In this document: positions 12,871-25,775 of the stretch, piece by piece | Numbering within the stretch: position 1 is the stretch's first letter | Layout: each line of letters starts with the position of its first letter | Assembly (NCBI RefSeq): GCF_000247815.1 | Contig: NC_021692.1 | Coordinates: 4,470,961 to 4,534,960 of the forward strand | Length of the DNA: 64,000 nt | Source of the DNA: Ficedula albicollis | Taxonomy: Eukaryota > Chordata > Aves > Passeriformes > Muscicapidae | Direction: 5' to 3' | The notes under the pieces: model-generated | Seen by the model: the letters and a program-made list of their open reading frames with translations, nothing else | The model's database searches: none | What the model was told of the DNA's origin: nothing | Made by a program: the position numbers and the translations under genes

Positions 12871-12885
12871 TTTTTTTTTTTTTTT
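12871..12885. repeat. Poly-T tract (T15)
   Basis: A 15-T tract followed by CTTTCTCCCG. A simple homopolymer at the left edge of the next block. Confidence 0.9.
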
Positions 12886-12889
12886 CTTT

Positions 12890-13450
12890 CTCCCGTTGAT
12901 TGGGCCCTTCCTGTGATGGACAGCGAGCGAACACAGGGACAGGACTCCTGAACACCCCACTGCTATCTGCACATTATTTGGATTTGCAGGTTATCAGTAG
13001 GGCAGCAACTTCGGCTATGACCTCATTAACTAATGTGGCCACATCAGCACCTCTCCACGGCCTTTATCACTCATCATGTGTCATGAAGCAGCCCGCTGAC
13101 ACCTCCCGGGAATGCTGCTTGTATCTTATCTCCCGCAGGGGAGGACCCTCGCTGGGAGACACAGAGCACGTCTCGGAATGCGCCGAGGAGACGCGGCCAG
13201 CGGCGGCTGACAGGGGATGATTTCTCAAACAAACACCGAGGGGGAAATTAATGGGCTTTGCTTTGCCACTGACAATGCCGAGCAGAAAGACATTAGCTCC
13301 CGGCTGCTATAAGTTAAGAATTATGAGTGTAATTTCAGCCCGAAGCTACTGGGACGCTCCCGTCAGCATCCATCTGAGCCCCGATCATCACCGGCACACG
13401 GGCGAGACCCAGCACCTTTCATCTACAGCTTTATTCCTGGTGGAATTCCC
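12890..13450. promoter_or_regulatory. Candidate enhancer / conserved non-coding element
   Basis: This is the most regulatory-looking block in the window. It retains CpGs (GAGCGAAC, CTCCCGGGAATG, AATGCGCCGAGGAGACGCGG, GCGGCGG) in otherwise CpG-poor surroundings and combines them with AT-rich cores (CCTCATTAACTAATG, CTTTATCACTCATC, GGGGAAATTAATGGGC, CTGCTATAAGTTAAG). There is no credible exon. Such mixed composition with preserved CpG commonly marks deeply conserved enhancers, but I could not align it to anything. Confidence 0.4.
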
Positions 13451-13830
13451 TTCCCACACCTGAAAACCACAACAGCGTTTTCTCTGAATTTCTTCCTGTA
13501 AAAACTCTTCTTTGGAATCTCCCAGGTTGGGATGGCGGGAGGAAAAGCAGCTCGCTCAGAACAGCGCCCAGACAGGGGGCAGAGATTGGGGTGATGCCAG
13601 GACACCTCACCCTGTTGTACCTTGTTAAAGGTGGTTTCTTAAAGGTGTGTTCGCAGGAAAATGCCACCTCTCCCTGGCAGAAGCTGCTTGTTAGGCACAG
13701 CAAGGACGGAATTGTTTCACATCCTCAGCAAACACCTTCGGGAGGCTCCCAGGGAGCCCTCTCCACACTGCTCTGCTGTTGCACCAAAATGCAGTGGGCA
13801 TGGATACTTTAAACTATGCAAAACTCTCTT
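13451..13830. other. Non-coding DNA
   Basis: Unique sequence between the candidate enhancer and a homopolymer block. Nothing is recognised. Confidence 0.4.
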
Positions 13831-13847
13831 AAAAAAAAAAAAAAAAA

Positions 13848-13932
<85 letters not shown>

Positions 13933-13937
13933 AAAAA
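13831..13937. repeat. A19-C73-A15 homopolymer block
   Basis: A19 (13831-13849), C73 (13850-13922), A15 (13923-13937). It has the same architecture as 9272-9368 and is interpreted as a poly-A tract broken by artefactual C filler. Confidence 0.85.
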
Positions 13938-14859
13938 TGTTTTTCTAGTTTTTCCCAACTGGAAAAATTCCTCGGGCTGAAAATCGAGGTAAACAGAATA
14001 CAATGCACACTGTGAGTCACTTGGTCACTGCTGGCTGAACTGGGAGGGGGGGAGGGGACTGGAAGAGGTGATGGGCACAGCAAAGCTGATACATCCTGTA
14101 TCATTCTACATCCTGGGAACGATCTCTGCTTGGGAATGATCCCTGCACTGGAATGATCCTTACATGGGAACCATCCCTCTGTTCCTCCCGTCCTGACTGG
14201 CAACTGGCAATCCCAAAATGCCACATTTCCCTAAATTAATGCATCGCCCTAGAATTCAAAACAAACAAACAAATAAAACCACCCTCCCTGAGATCTGGAA
14301 TCTTATTGCCAAAGATCCACCTGATGCTGCCCGTTCCCTGCAGGAGCTAAAGGGAAAAGCTGGTCACAGTCACTGGATGGGGCTGCTGAGATCCACCTGG
14401 GGAGCATCTCCTGCCAGTGGATATCCTGCCAAAATATCATGGATGCTTCTCTTACCACTCTATGATCTCTGGGGTATTCCAAAGTACTTTTCATCCTGAC
14501 CCAAATGTTCTCATTTTTTCCAATTGTCTTTTTTGGGTTTTTTTTTCTCTGCTTTTTGAATGAGTGTCTTGTTCTCGGTGGCATTTCCCTTTTTGTAAAT
14601 TATCTGTTGGAGTAACTTGGAAAGATCAGCTTGTGGGACCTGAGAAACCCACAACTCTGACAGCCTGGTCCCACCAGCCAAACTCTGAAAAATCACCGCG
14701 CCTTCTGTTCTATTTCCTCGCATCCCCAACCTGCTATTGAGTCTGGAGACTAACACAGCCCTCACCATCAACGCTGGGATAAAGACTCTTCTCTATGCCT
14801 TTTCCAGACTTAAAACCAGATCTTTTATTAAACCACATCAACCTAAACATCCTCCCTTT
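13938..14859. other. Non-coding DNA with a weak short-period repeat
   Basis: At 14110-14180 a degenerate 17-20 bp motif of the form GGGAAYGATCCCTGC is repeated about four times. The rest is unique and unrecognised. A (CAAA)n-like AACAAACAAACAAATAAAAC tract lies at 14259. Confidence 0.45.
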
Positions 14860-15170
14860 ATTCCTCCCCTGCTGGGTAACACCGTGTCAGAGCACGGGCT
14901 GCCAGCAACGCGCCGGGTGCTGCTGGAAGCTGTAAAAGAGGCCGACGAAACACACGGGGCAGAAAACATAAACACATCAGCCTGTCGGGGATTAAACTGA
15001 CCAGGGACACTGTAATGACTTTTCTCAATTGTTGTAAACAAAAGCAGAGCCCGATAAACATTTTCCATGCCCGGGCGCGCCAGGAAAAGTTGGTTTTGAA
15101 AGTGAAAACGAAATGACGGCTCTGAGGAGGCTCCGCTTGGGCAGGAGCAGCTCGGCTTGTCACAAAGCCC
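14860..15170. promoter_or_regulatory. Candidate conserved non-coding block with CpGs
   Basis: CpG-containing phrases (CAACGCGCCGGGTGC, GGCCGACGAAACACACGG, CCCGGGCGCGCCAGG) alternate with ATAAACACATCAG, GGGATTAAACTG and CAATTGTTGTAAAC. The texture matches 12890-13450. No exon is recognised. Confidence 0.3.
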
Positions 15171-15289
15171 AGATTGTTTCAGCCTGCACGTGCTCAGTGC
15201 TCTGCTGGGCTCTAGAGGCAGCATTGGCTCAGGGATGGCACACGGCGAGCAGGACGGGCCCCAGCTGTCCCAGCAACTCCAGATGATTG

Positions 15290-15905
15290 CGGTTTCTGGA
15301 AGTGGCCACTGATCCCTGTCCTTGGCTGTGTCACCATTTCTGTAAATGGCCACTGATCCCTGTCCTGTGGCTGTGTCACCATTTCTGGAAGTGGCCACTA
15401 ATCCCTGCCTTTGGCTGTGTCACCGTTTCTAGAAGTGGCCACTGATCCCTGTCCTTGGATGTGCCACCATTTCTGTAAATGGCCACTAATCCCTGTCCTT
15501 GGATGTGCCACCATTTCTGTAAATGGCCACTAATCCCTGTCCTTGGATGTGCCACCATTTCTGTAAATGGCCACTAATCCCTGTCCTTGGATGTGCCACC
15601 ATTTCTGTAAATGGCCACTAATCCCTGTCCTTGGATGTGCCACCATTTCTGTAAATGGCCACTAATCCCTGTCCTTGGATGTGCCACCATTTAAATGGCC
15701 ACTGATCCCTGTTCCTTGGCTGTGTCACCGTTTCTGTAAATGGCCACTGATCCCTGTTCCTTGGCTGTATCACCTTTTCTGTAAATGGCCACTGATCCCC
15801 ATCTTAGCTCTGTCATCATTTCTAGAAATGGCCACTGATCCCTGTTCCTTGGCTGTGTCACCATTTCTAGAAGTGGCCACTGATCCCCATCCTTGGCTGT
15901 GTCAC
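15290..15905. repeat. 44-bp minisatellite, about 14 copies
   Basis: The unit contains TGGCCACTRATCCCTGTCC, then TTGGMTGTGYCACC and ATTTCTGTAAA. Spacing is exactly 44 bp in the central, homogeneous part (15437-15657, variant ACTAATCCC with GGATGTGCC). The outer copies diverge and mostly carry ACTGATCCC with GGCTGTGTC, and one copy near 15690 has a small deletion. The homogeneous core flanked by diverged copies indicates recent expansion from the middle. Confidence 0.95.
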
Positions 15906-17459
15906 CATCGACTGCTCCTTTTTGGGAAGTGCTCTGGAACCCCAAGTGGTGACACCCACACATGTGGATGTCCTCAAGAGCTCTCTGCTGTGACAGGGAG
16001 GTGGCAGCTGCAGGACACCTGGCTGTCACACACTTGTGACAGCTTTGGAGGATTGTCTGCCCTGGCCCACCCCTGGCAGTGATTCTCCAAGGAGAAATCA
16101 GTGGGAAAGGCAACTGTCTTTTCTGGCCACGTCTCCACCATGAAAATCCAAGGCCCAAATCACTTTTCGCTTCAGAACAAACTCAAATTTGTGTTCAAGC
16201 TTCTTTTAACTTGAGCTTTTCTTCCCAGAAAAAAACACCCCAAAAAACAACAACCCAAAAGACTAAAAAAAGGATTTCTGATAATTGGTGGCGTGGACCC
16301 AGAATTCCAAGTATTGTGCAGGCACTGCCTCAATGTGGAAGCATTTTTCCTTTCTCTTGTCCCCTGCATTGCTACTGAAGGTGCCTGGCCCTTGAAACAC
16401 TCAAGGAATTTTTTTACATCAATTTTTCAAAACATCTCCAGAGCCTGACACAGCCTTGGTTAGAGTCAAAATTCGTAAATTCCTGAGAGCCAAGCACAGG
16501 GTTGTGTCAGAGACAGGGGCCAGCTCAGCAAATTCTCAGCTGGTTGTGCCAACAGGCTTTGCCCTCACCCCAAATTCAGCGTGACCCTCAGGGACAGGTC
16601 TGACCACACTCCTTCCCTCCCCACCCACAGACACACACATTGCCCCAGTTTCCTCTTTTACCATAGCATTATCTGGAATTTAATACCCATTGCCACTTGT
16701 TTTCCTGGCTGGAGCTCTCCTCATCAGTCCCTTTGTGTAGCAAGTGCAAAGGATCACTCGGTCTTTCTGAGGGCCACCCAAAAGCACAGGTCCCCCGTGA
16801 GTGGTGACGTGGAGTTAATAATTTATCACAGTGCTGCCTGCTGAATTCTCCCAATCAAAACATGATCAATGAAAAACAGTTGGTTTATTGAGTTTTCTGT
16901 CAGTTTTATTTCCTGAAGACATGGGAGGGAGTGCAGGGGATGCCTGCTGTGCAGAGAATGCTGCTGCAAAGTTACACTGATCGATGCAAGTTTGCCCAAA
17001 ATAATTATTCTCTTAGGGAATGTTCAAGACACTCTGTGGCACACCAACCTCTCACAGCTGAAGCTTGGTGAGTTCAAAGCCTTTTGTCTGTGTTGCTGTT
17101 TTCTTAGAAACTTGAGAGACTTTGGAACTGAATCTGTGCTTTAAAAGCCTGCTATTAATTTTTTAATAATCTGTTTAATTTTTGTATTATCTGTATGAAC
17201 TGGATGTGACTGGAAGGCAGAACATGGAAAAAAAGAAGTCAGCAAGCACACTGCTAGTGGAGGCAGAGTGCTCCAGCACCTCTCCTGCTCTCTGGCAAAT
17301 AAATTCAAAGCATTTACTCCCTGCTGCATCTGCCTGCAGATAAATAAGAGCAGGGCCCCTCTGCACCCAGTGTCTCTCAGTGCCACACAAGGAGCCCAGA
17401 CTGAGTCAATGCTGCCAAGCAGGTCAAGCGTTCCAACAAAAATAAAAGGGGAAACAAGT
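15906..17459. other. Non-coding DNA
   Basis: Unique sequence with no recognised gene or element. A-rich phrases lie near 16226-16270. Confidence 0.4.
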
Positions 17460-17662
17460 GAAAAGGAGGGTTTAGATGGGCTGTAGGAAGAAATTCTTTA
17501 CTCTAAGGGTGGGGAGGCCCTGGCACAGAGTGCTCAGAGCAGCTATGGCTGCCCCTGGATCCCTGGAAGTGTCCAAGGCCAGGTTGGAACAACCTGGGAT
17601 AGTGGGATGATCTTTAAGGTCCCTTCCAATCCAAACCAGTTTGGGGTTCTGGAATTCTTTGA
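17460..17662 (+). mobile_element. CR1-type LINE 3' end (plus)
   Basis: A 5'-truncated CR1 tail reads GAAATTCTTTACTCTAAGGG, TGGGGAGGCCCTGGCACAG, CCTGGATCCCTGGAAGTG, CCAAGGCCAGGTTGG, then GATCTTTAAGGTCCCTTCC, fading at GGGGTTCTGGAATTC. This is the diagnostic order of avian CR1 3' ends. No coding capacity remains. Confidence 0.9.
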
Positions 17663-18159
17663 GTGAGCTTGGCATGGCCACAGGGACTGGGGAGCAGCAT
17701 GGCTGGGATAAAGGGGAAAGCAGGACAGGTGTGCTGCTCATCCTCCTCCCAGAGCAATGAGAATCTGGCCACACAGCCACCTCCCCTGAAGGTCAGAGCC
17801 CTTCCCCTCTAGCACAGCAACTCTGGGGTGTCCCCATGGTGCTGCTCCCACCCCGTAACTGCCCGTCCTGTGCAGCTCTTTGGGAGTCAGCACACCCCAC
17901 CCTCCAAAACCCGCCCAGGAGAAGGGCAGAAGGGCTGCAGGGGTGGGTTGGATTGCTTTCCCTCCCACAGTGAGAGCTGGGCTCTGGGCTGAGCACAGAA
18001 AGCCCCCAGTGTTTGCCTAAGATGGGATCTTAACTTTCTCCATCCCTTTCAAGTGCCCGGACCCTCGCAGGTGTGCGCTGCTTCGTTTTCCCTCTTTCTC
18101 TTTCTTCCCTTTTTTTTGGGGGGAAAGATTGATTACAAGCTAAGCAGGGCTCCTTTAGC
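17663..18159. other. Non-coding DNA
   Basis: Unique, moderately GC-rich. No gene or element is recognised. Confidence 0.4.
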
Positions 18160-18480
18160 CAGCACTCCCATCTCTAATTATTAGCACTGCCAACTTTTCC
18201 AGCACAATGCTCAGTGTCAGATAAAGGAAATCTGTTCCTGTCTGTTCTGTAACTGATATCAGCTCCATAGTGACCGTCCCTGACCTCAGGACCCCGTGCT
18301 TTGTTTGCTGCTACATCTTTACTCTGCTGAGAATGGAGTCCACACACATCAAAAAAATCACCAATATTAATTAAACCCCAGATACTGTTATCAACTTCAG
18401 TGAATAATGGGCTTTGTCGAGCTGCACTGAGTGGCCTCAGCGAGACTTTGCTACCGACAACATTCAAAATATTAGATTTC
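18160..18480. promoter_or_regulatory. Candidate conserved non-coding regulatory block
   Basis: TF-like cores are dense: CTCTAATTATTAGC, GTCAGATAAAGG (GATA-like), ACCAATATTAATTAAACCCC, GTGAATAATGGGC and CTTTGCTACCGACAACATTC. Single copy, no open frame. Supported only by composition. Confidence 0.33.
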
Positions 18481-18655
18481 CAATACTTCTTTCATCTTGC
18501 CCACAACCTCTTTGAATTAGTGGTTGTTGCACTGCAGCAGTCAGAAATCTGCTAAAATTCTATCTGTACACAGCACAATTTGATACAGACACACTGTTAG
18601 ATCCTGAATCACCCTTTTCTAGTGGAAAAAATAATTAACCATGCTATTAAATATG
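18481..18655. other. Non-coding DNA
   Basis: AT-rich unique sequence leading into the 148-bp duplication. Nothing is recognised. Confidence 0.4.
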
Positions 18656-18951
18656 TAAATACCTGCACTCTGCTGCAGAGTGGATATTCTGGCAGTGTGG
18701 GTATTGGGGTGATGTCCAGCACAACAGGTTCAAAGTAACAGAATGTGGGATTTAGAAGTGCATATGATGGGAATAACAGCATCACCTGGGAGCAGTGTCA
18801 ATTTAAATACCTGCACTCTGCTGCAGAGTGGATATTCTGGCAGTGTGGGTATTGGGGTGATGTCCAGCACAACAGGTTCAAAGTAACAGAATGTGGGATT
18901 TAGAAGTGCATATGATGGGAATAACAGCATCACCTGGGAGCAGTGTCAATT
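18656..18951. repeat. Tandem duplication, 2 x 148 bp
   Basis: Copies at 18656-18803 and 18804-18951 appear identical, from TAAATACCTGCACTCTG to GAGCAGTGTCAATTT. Each includes a short inverted repeat (CACTCTGCTGCAGAGTG). Perfect identity indicates a recent event or an assembly error. Confidence 0.93.
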
Positions 18952-20144
18952 TTTAGGGATACCTCAGCACAGCAGAAATACTGGCATTTACCAAAACTCT
19001 GTGACAAAAGGGACTGAGGTAAGGGATTCACACAGGTGCTGCAAGGCAGGACAGGATCCACACCAGAACCTGGGGATCCTGCTTTATTCCTGAGTGACTC
19101 CTTTAGGCTTTATATCAGAATTAGGCACCTACAAGAGCCATTTGGGGCACTCCTAAGACACAAGAGCTAAGGGAGAACACGTTTACAAGGGAATTTTTTT
19201 AAAGCTTGATGTGTGAAACCTTCCTTTTCAGTGTTCAAACCAAGAGAATATTCAGAATGTAGACATTTTCTTCTAAAATTCACAGCCAAGCCCGGCTGTC
19301 ACAACAGTGAGCTGGCTCCCTTTCCACTGCTGACTGCAATGGGAATTATGTAATTGTGCCTAAGAGGGCTGGTCCCCACTCCAGAGACTTCTGTCAGACA
19401 CAGAGAGAGGGTGGGAGACAAAACAACAGCAAATGGGTTAATAATAATAATAATAACAATAATAATAATACCAAAAAGGATGCTGCTAAAGAAGTGAGGC
19501 TCCATTTCCAACTTGAGCTCTAAAATCAAAAGGAAGTTTTTCAACACTGCAGAATTTCTAAGGCGTGACCAACGTGTGAATGAATCCAGTCCCAGTCTGA
19601 CATTTCCTCAACACATCCCAAATCATGACAATCCCTGATTTGCAAGAAATTTAACCCAGTTTTTCCTCTGCAGCCATGAGGGCACTGCTGGTTCATTGAG
19701 CTGTGACACCCCCTTGCAGCACCAGCTCCTCACACCTGGGATCCCACGGTTTTCCTGAGGCAGGAATTCTCTGCTCCAGCATGGACCAACACTCCCAGGG
19801 CTCCCTGGAACACTGAAAGCTGCAGCTGCTGCAGTAGCCAAGAATCGATTTTAAAATAGTCATTACAAACTCACATCTCTAATCAACATGAAAATATCTG
19901 CTGTAATAATTTCAATATTCCTCCTGTTAATTATTTCATTAGCTTTATTGGTTTGATAAGTTTCTGATTTTCCAGTCCTTTGGATTTTCATATGGATTGG
20001 AGGCAAGGGGAAGGCTGAGATGTTTCTTGTCTGGGGAGGGATGCCTGACTGTGCTTTGGTACCATTTATTGGAGTCCAATAAATTTGATATTAACATTTC
20101 AGAACATCTAAAATTAGACTTTGTCTTTTTTTCCCCCCTACCAG
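18952..20144. other. Non-coding DNA
   Basis: Unique sequence apart from the AAT microsatellite listed separately. No gene is recognised. Confidence 0.4.
19439..19471. repeat. (AAT)n microsatellite
   Basis: About eleven AAT units with one AAC variant. Confidence 0.9.
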
Positions 20145-20322
20145 AACACGGCGTGGGGAGGCCCTGGCACAGAGAAGCTGTGGATCTCCTGGATCCCTGG
20201 AAATGTCCAAGGCCAGGTTGGATGGGGCTGGGAGCACCTGGGACAGTGAAGGTGTCCAAGTGAACTGGATGGGATTTAAGGTCCCTTCCAACCCAACCCA
20301 TCCCACAGTTCTGTGATTCCCT
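20145..20322 (+). mobile_element. CR1-type LINE 3' end (plus)
   Basis: CR1 landmarks in order: GTGGGGAGGCCCTGGCACAG, CTGGATCCCTGGAAATGTCC, AAGGCCAGGTTGGATGGGG, ATTTAAGGTCCCTTCCAACC, then the terminal CACAGTTCTGTGATTCC. An internal deletion removes part of the usual CAGAGAAGCTGTGGCTGCC stretch. It is 5'-truncated. Confidence 0.9.
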
Positions 20323-20870
20323 GGCTGTTTTCTTGCAGGCTGCAAAAACACCTCACAAGAAACTTGCATTTTCTATAAAATAAATGTAATCATCCTTCAC
20401 GGGCAGTGAGAGAATGCATTTGATGTTAATTACTGGTAAGTAATTAGATAGATTTGTTTTTCAGCCTCCCAATCCTTTTCCTCCTCACCACATCTGCCCT
20501 GTTCAGTTTGGTTGTTTTCCCTGTCTCTAAAATCCAGCTGGATGATGGATCAGCACCAATGGCACTTTTTGACATCCTCAATGTAGTCCTTCCTCCCTAA
20601 ACTCTTTTTCCCCAACTTCTTTCCATGCCAGTTCCTAAAGGCCCCTTGATTACCTGGATAATTGACTGGTGCTGCTGGTAACAGCACCACAGACTAATTG
20701 AAATGTATGAGAAACAATTACGGGTAATTGGAATCAATTAATTGACGATTTTCTGTGGAACTGCTGCTTTATGCAGGCAAATCCTAATTACATTTCCAGA
20801 GCCTGGGAAAAAGCTGAAAAAGCTGAAATTGTGGTGTGGATTTTGAAGTGAAACTGTGCTGTTTGCACTG
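20323..20870. other. Non-coding DNA
   Basis: AT-rich unique sequence with GTAATTAG/TAATTGAC-type motifs at 20430-20750. It may hold regulatory sites but nothing specific is recognised. Confidence 0.35.
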
Positions 20871-20962
20871 GGAAAGGGAAGGAAAAAGGGAAGGGAAGGG
20901 AAAAGGGAAGGGAAGGGAAGTTTCAGGGAAGTTTCAGGGAAGGGAAGGGAAGGGAAGGGAAG
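20871..20962. repeat. Purine microsatellite (GGGAA)n, left part
   Basis: GGGAA/GGGAAAA repeats with two GTTTCAGGGAA interruptions. They continue on the other side of the poly-C run as GGAAA repeats, so the microsatellite was probably continuous. Confidence 0.9.
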
Positions 20963-22347
<1,385 letters not shown>

Positions 22348-25300
22348 AGGATGCCACCAGCTGGAGTTTCTCCTCAGCCCTCCCCAAGGCAGGATGGGTT
22401 TGACACCTAGGACAGTATTTTAGGTGACCACTTACACTCACAGGTTATTCTCAGGAATAACTAAAGTCCCTAAACCTCCTTCAGAGTTCTGCATGGAGCA
22501 TCAGGGGTTTTACTTCCTTTGTGTCAAAATGTTCTTAGAAAGGGAAAAACGTGGTGAGAGGGAAGAGCCCTCACACGTGAGGAGGCTGGAGAGGGGGACA
22601 GGGATGGGCATCACCCTGTCCCTGTCCCCAAACACCACCTGATGGCATGGCTGGGGTTGTCAGTGCCCAAACAGCCCTGAGCTCTCTCTGTGAGCAGAGC
22701 CTCCCGTCAGGGTTAAGTTTAGTGTCTGTTCCTTATCAGATGAGAGCAGGCTGGAGTTTCAGCATCCTGACTCCTGCCATTCTCCCGCATTCATTCCCAC
22801 TTCCTGCTCGCTGAAAGTCAAGCTGCCATTCACAAAAGAGGGGCCTTATCTCCTTACCTCTTGACCCTGAATCATGGCTGCAAACACAGGGTTTTCTTTC
22901 TGCCAGCACCAAACAGGTGGCAAAGTCCTTTGGCTCTGGGTCTTGAGAGAATAAAAGAAAACATCGTCCTCTGGTTCTTTGTTGGGGTGTTGGAGATGGC
23001 AAATCTCAAGCTGCAAAACCCCTTTAAAATGAACCCTTTATAAAGCAATCTATCCTTTATAAACAGATCTGAGAAATTAGGGGCTTATCTGCACTCAAAT
23101 CAGAATTGCCTCAAATTATGAGGAATTCCAGCAATAAAAGTGGGTGAGTTTGGGGGATGTTCTCTGAAGCCCAAAATTCAAGTGGCTCCTTCCCTGAGGA
23201 TGGCCTGCACAGCAGCTCTTATCAAGCTCCCTCTCAGCCCCAGGCTGGCTGTGGAGGAGCTTTATCACTTCTCACAGCCAGAGCACTTGAGCTGAGGAGC
23301 TTCGGTGGGGAAAGGGCTCGAGACAATTAAGGGAACTCCAACATGAGTGCCCCTGAAAACTTCAAGTGGCAGAAATAGATGTGTCTTGCTAAGGATTTGG
23401 GAGAAAAAACGTTTGTTGGTGACACGATATTTAAACTTCTTCCCATCAAAATTAACTGTCAGCCTTCAGAAAGCCTAGGATTTTTGGGTTTGGGGTTTTT
23501 TTTAAAAACCCAGTTTAAAGAATATGTTAACCCCTTGGGCTGGGGCTCTGCTCGGTGTCTGGACACTCTCCTGGTGTGTGAGCACATCCTCAGCCTGCAG
23601 TTTTACTTCATAGTTTGCAAATCAAAACCACACAAGAACTCCAAGCCTGATAACAAAACTGCTTTTTACATCTGCGTTACTGAAATGTTTGCTACAATTC
23701 CTTCCAAGCTGTATTTTAACGTCAAAGTGCTGGAACTCCTCAATGCTCCTCCTGCAATTCCAGGGGGAAGAGGCTGATCCCAATACCTGTGCAGCACCTG
23801 GCTGGAGACTGGGGGAGGTTTCCTTAAATCCCCATCCTGCCCTTCCCAGAGCCCCTGGATAACAGGAGGGGAATATTCCTCAAGGGAATCATCCCCCAGG
23901 CTGGCATGGGGCAGCCCCCGAGGAAAACCATCCAGGATCCAACTATTTATTAAAAAGAAGCCAGTGCCACCTCTGTCCCCTTGGCTCAGGCGTGCAGGGT
24001 GAGATAAAAGTGACATGAAAGCATTTCTGCTGCTGTGCCCCAGCGGGACAGTGCGAGGTGACAGTGCACAGTTGTCCCCAAATTGTTGGGCAAACTATGG
24101 CATGTCCCAGATAGCAGCAAGAGCCTGCCCTGAGCGACGTGTCTGGGGCCCTTTGAACTCGTGATGAGCTCTGGGTGTTCTCTCCTCTTTATTTTTGTCA
24201 CTGCTCCAGAGCCCGGGGCAGGTGGTGAGGGAGGATCAGGAGCAGCAAAGCCTCGGTGTGAGGGCCAGGAATGATCCCAGGATGTGGGGATTTTCAGGAT
24301 GCACAGTAGTTTTCTTTGGTATTAAAAGAGAAAAACAGAAATACTACCCCAAAAAAATATATCCTTCTCTGAGAATCCTGTATCAATCCCTAAATATCCT
24401 CAGAGAACAGGGAAAAACTCCTTGCCCCCCTGCAAGACCCAGGCTCCTCCTTCCAAAGGAACTGAGTATTGTCATCCCTTTTACACTAAATATTTGGGAA
24501 GAATCTTCTGAAGGAAGAGTTTGGAAGGATGTTTCTGGTGAGATTTCCCATTTTCCAGAATGCTGCTGTAATTAAAGCATCTCAATTCAACTTCAATGTT
24601 CGACTGCATCAACAGGTGATTACAGGAATTCTGAGCTTCACTTTCATCCCCTCTTAATTGTTTGATCACTTTTCCAAGCAGCCTGAACAAACAGGTTGAT
24701 CTGGAATGAATTATTCAAGAGACATTTCTCCCCAGCCAGAAGAAAGAAAAATGTCCTCGTTTCATAACATTGTTATTAGAGGATATAAAGGTGAGAAAAT
24801 CTTCCTCAAAGTCCTTTCCCTGCCTTTAAACAGCCCAGCTGCAGCATCCCAGGTGTCAATGGAAAACAATCCCAATGGATTTCACATCATCAGCGGGTGA
24901 GGGAGCTGGAATATTCCATATCAGAAACCTGAACAGCCTGAAGGTCAAATAAATAACTTCTTGTCAGCATAAACAGGATGACTGTAACAAACCCATCTAA
25001 CTCTGCCCTAACTGTGGATGGATCTGTGGGAAATGATTCCTGGCACACAAAAAGGTGGCTGGGGAAGGGGTCTGGGAACTGGGGGCAGCAGCTGAGTCCT
25101 TTCATACCAGGTGCATGGGTTAAAAAATTGGGTTGGTCCTGGAGCAGATGTAGGAAGAGCTGGCCCAAACTCCATCACTGCTGCTGCTGCCTTCACCACT
25201 GATCTTGCAAAGGCACAGAAAGTTTTCCTTTGTGTTCGTTTTGGTTTTTTTTCAGAATGTTTGGATATTTTGCGTGCCTGAGGTGAAACGTGGAAGGCTG

Positions 25301-25544
25301 AGGTTGTCAGTGGGGCTGTGCACCCCATGTCTGAGAAGGGACAGAGGGATTTGTCCCTGTCCAGTGCCCAGAGCACAGGATTCACAGGACAGGAGCTCCA
25401 TGGAATTAAGATACTTCTGAAAGCCTGTCCCTGCCTTGTCCTGTCTCTGTTACCCATTAATTCTCATTTCAGAGCAATGCTGTGAGGGCTAAACCTCTGC
25501 CTTAGAGAGCACTGAGCCGCTGGGACACTTCCTAGATCACAGAG
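22348..25544. other. Non-coding DNA, no gene recognised
   Basis: A 3.2 kb stretch of unique sequence. Short open frames overlap on both strands without recognisable domains. Around 22725-22870, CCTTATCAGATGAGAGC and CGCATTCATTCCC phrases give a mildly regulatory texture. No transposon is identified. Confidence 0.4.
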
Positions 25545-25775
25545 AGTCATGGAATCTTGGAAAAGACCTCCAAGACCATCGAGCCCAACCTGTGCCCATC
25601 TCCACATCATCCCCAGCCCAGAGCCCTGAGTGCCACATCCAGGAATTCCTTGGACACCTCCAGGGATGGGCACTCCAAACCTCCCTGGGCAGCCCCTGCC
25701 AAGGCCTGAGCACCCTTTCCATGGAGAAATTCCCTGTTACAATCACATATGGCTGTGCTTTAACCAGAAAAACAT
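25545..25775 (-). mobile_element. CR1-type LINE fragment (minus)
   Basis: On the + strand: AGTCATGGAATCTTGGAAAAG, GACCTCCAAGACCATCGAG, CCAACCTGTGCCC, GAGTGCCACATCCAGG, GACACCTCCAGGGATGGGCAC, CCTGGGCAGCCCC, CCATGGAGAAATTCCC. This is the reverse complement of a CR1 3' end of the subfamily seen also at 54925. It is truncated and non-coding. Confidence 0.85.
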
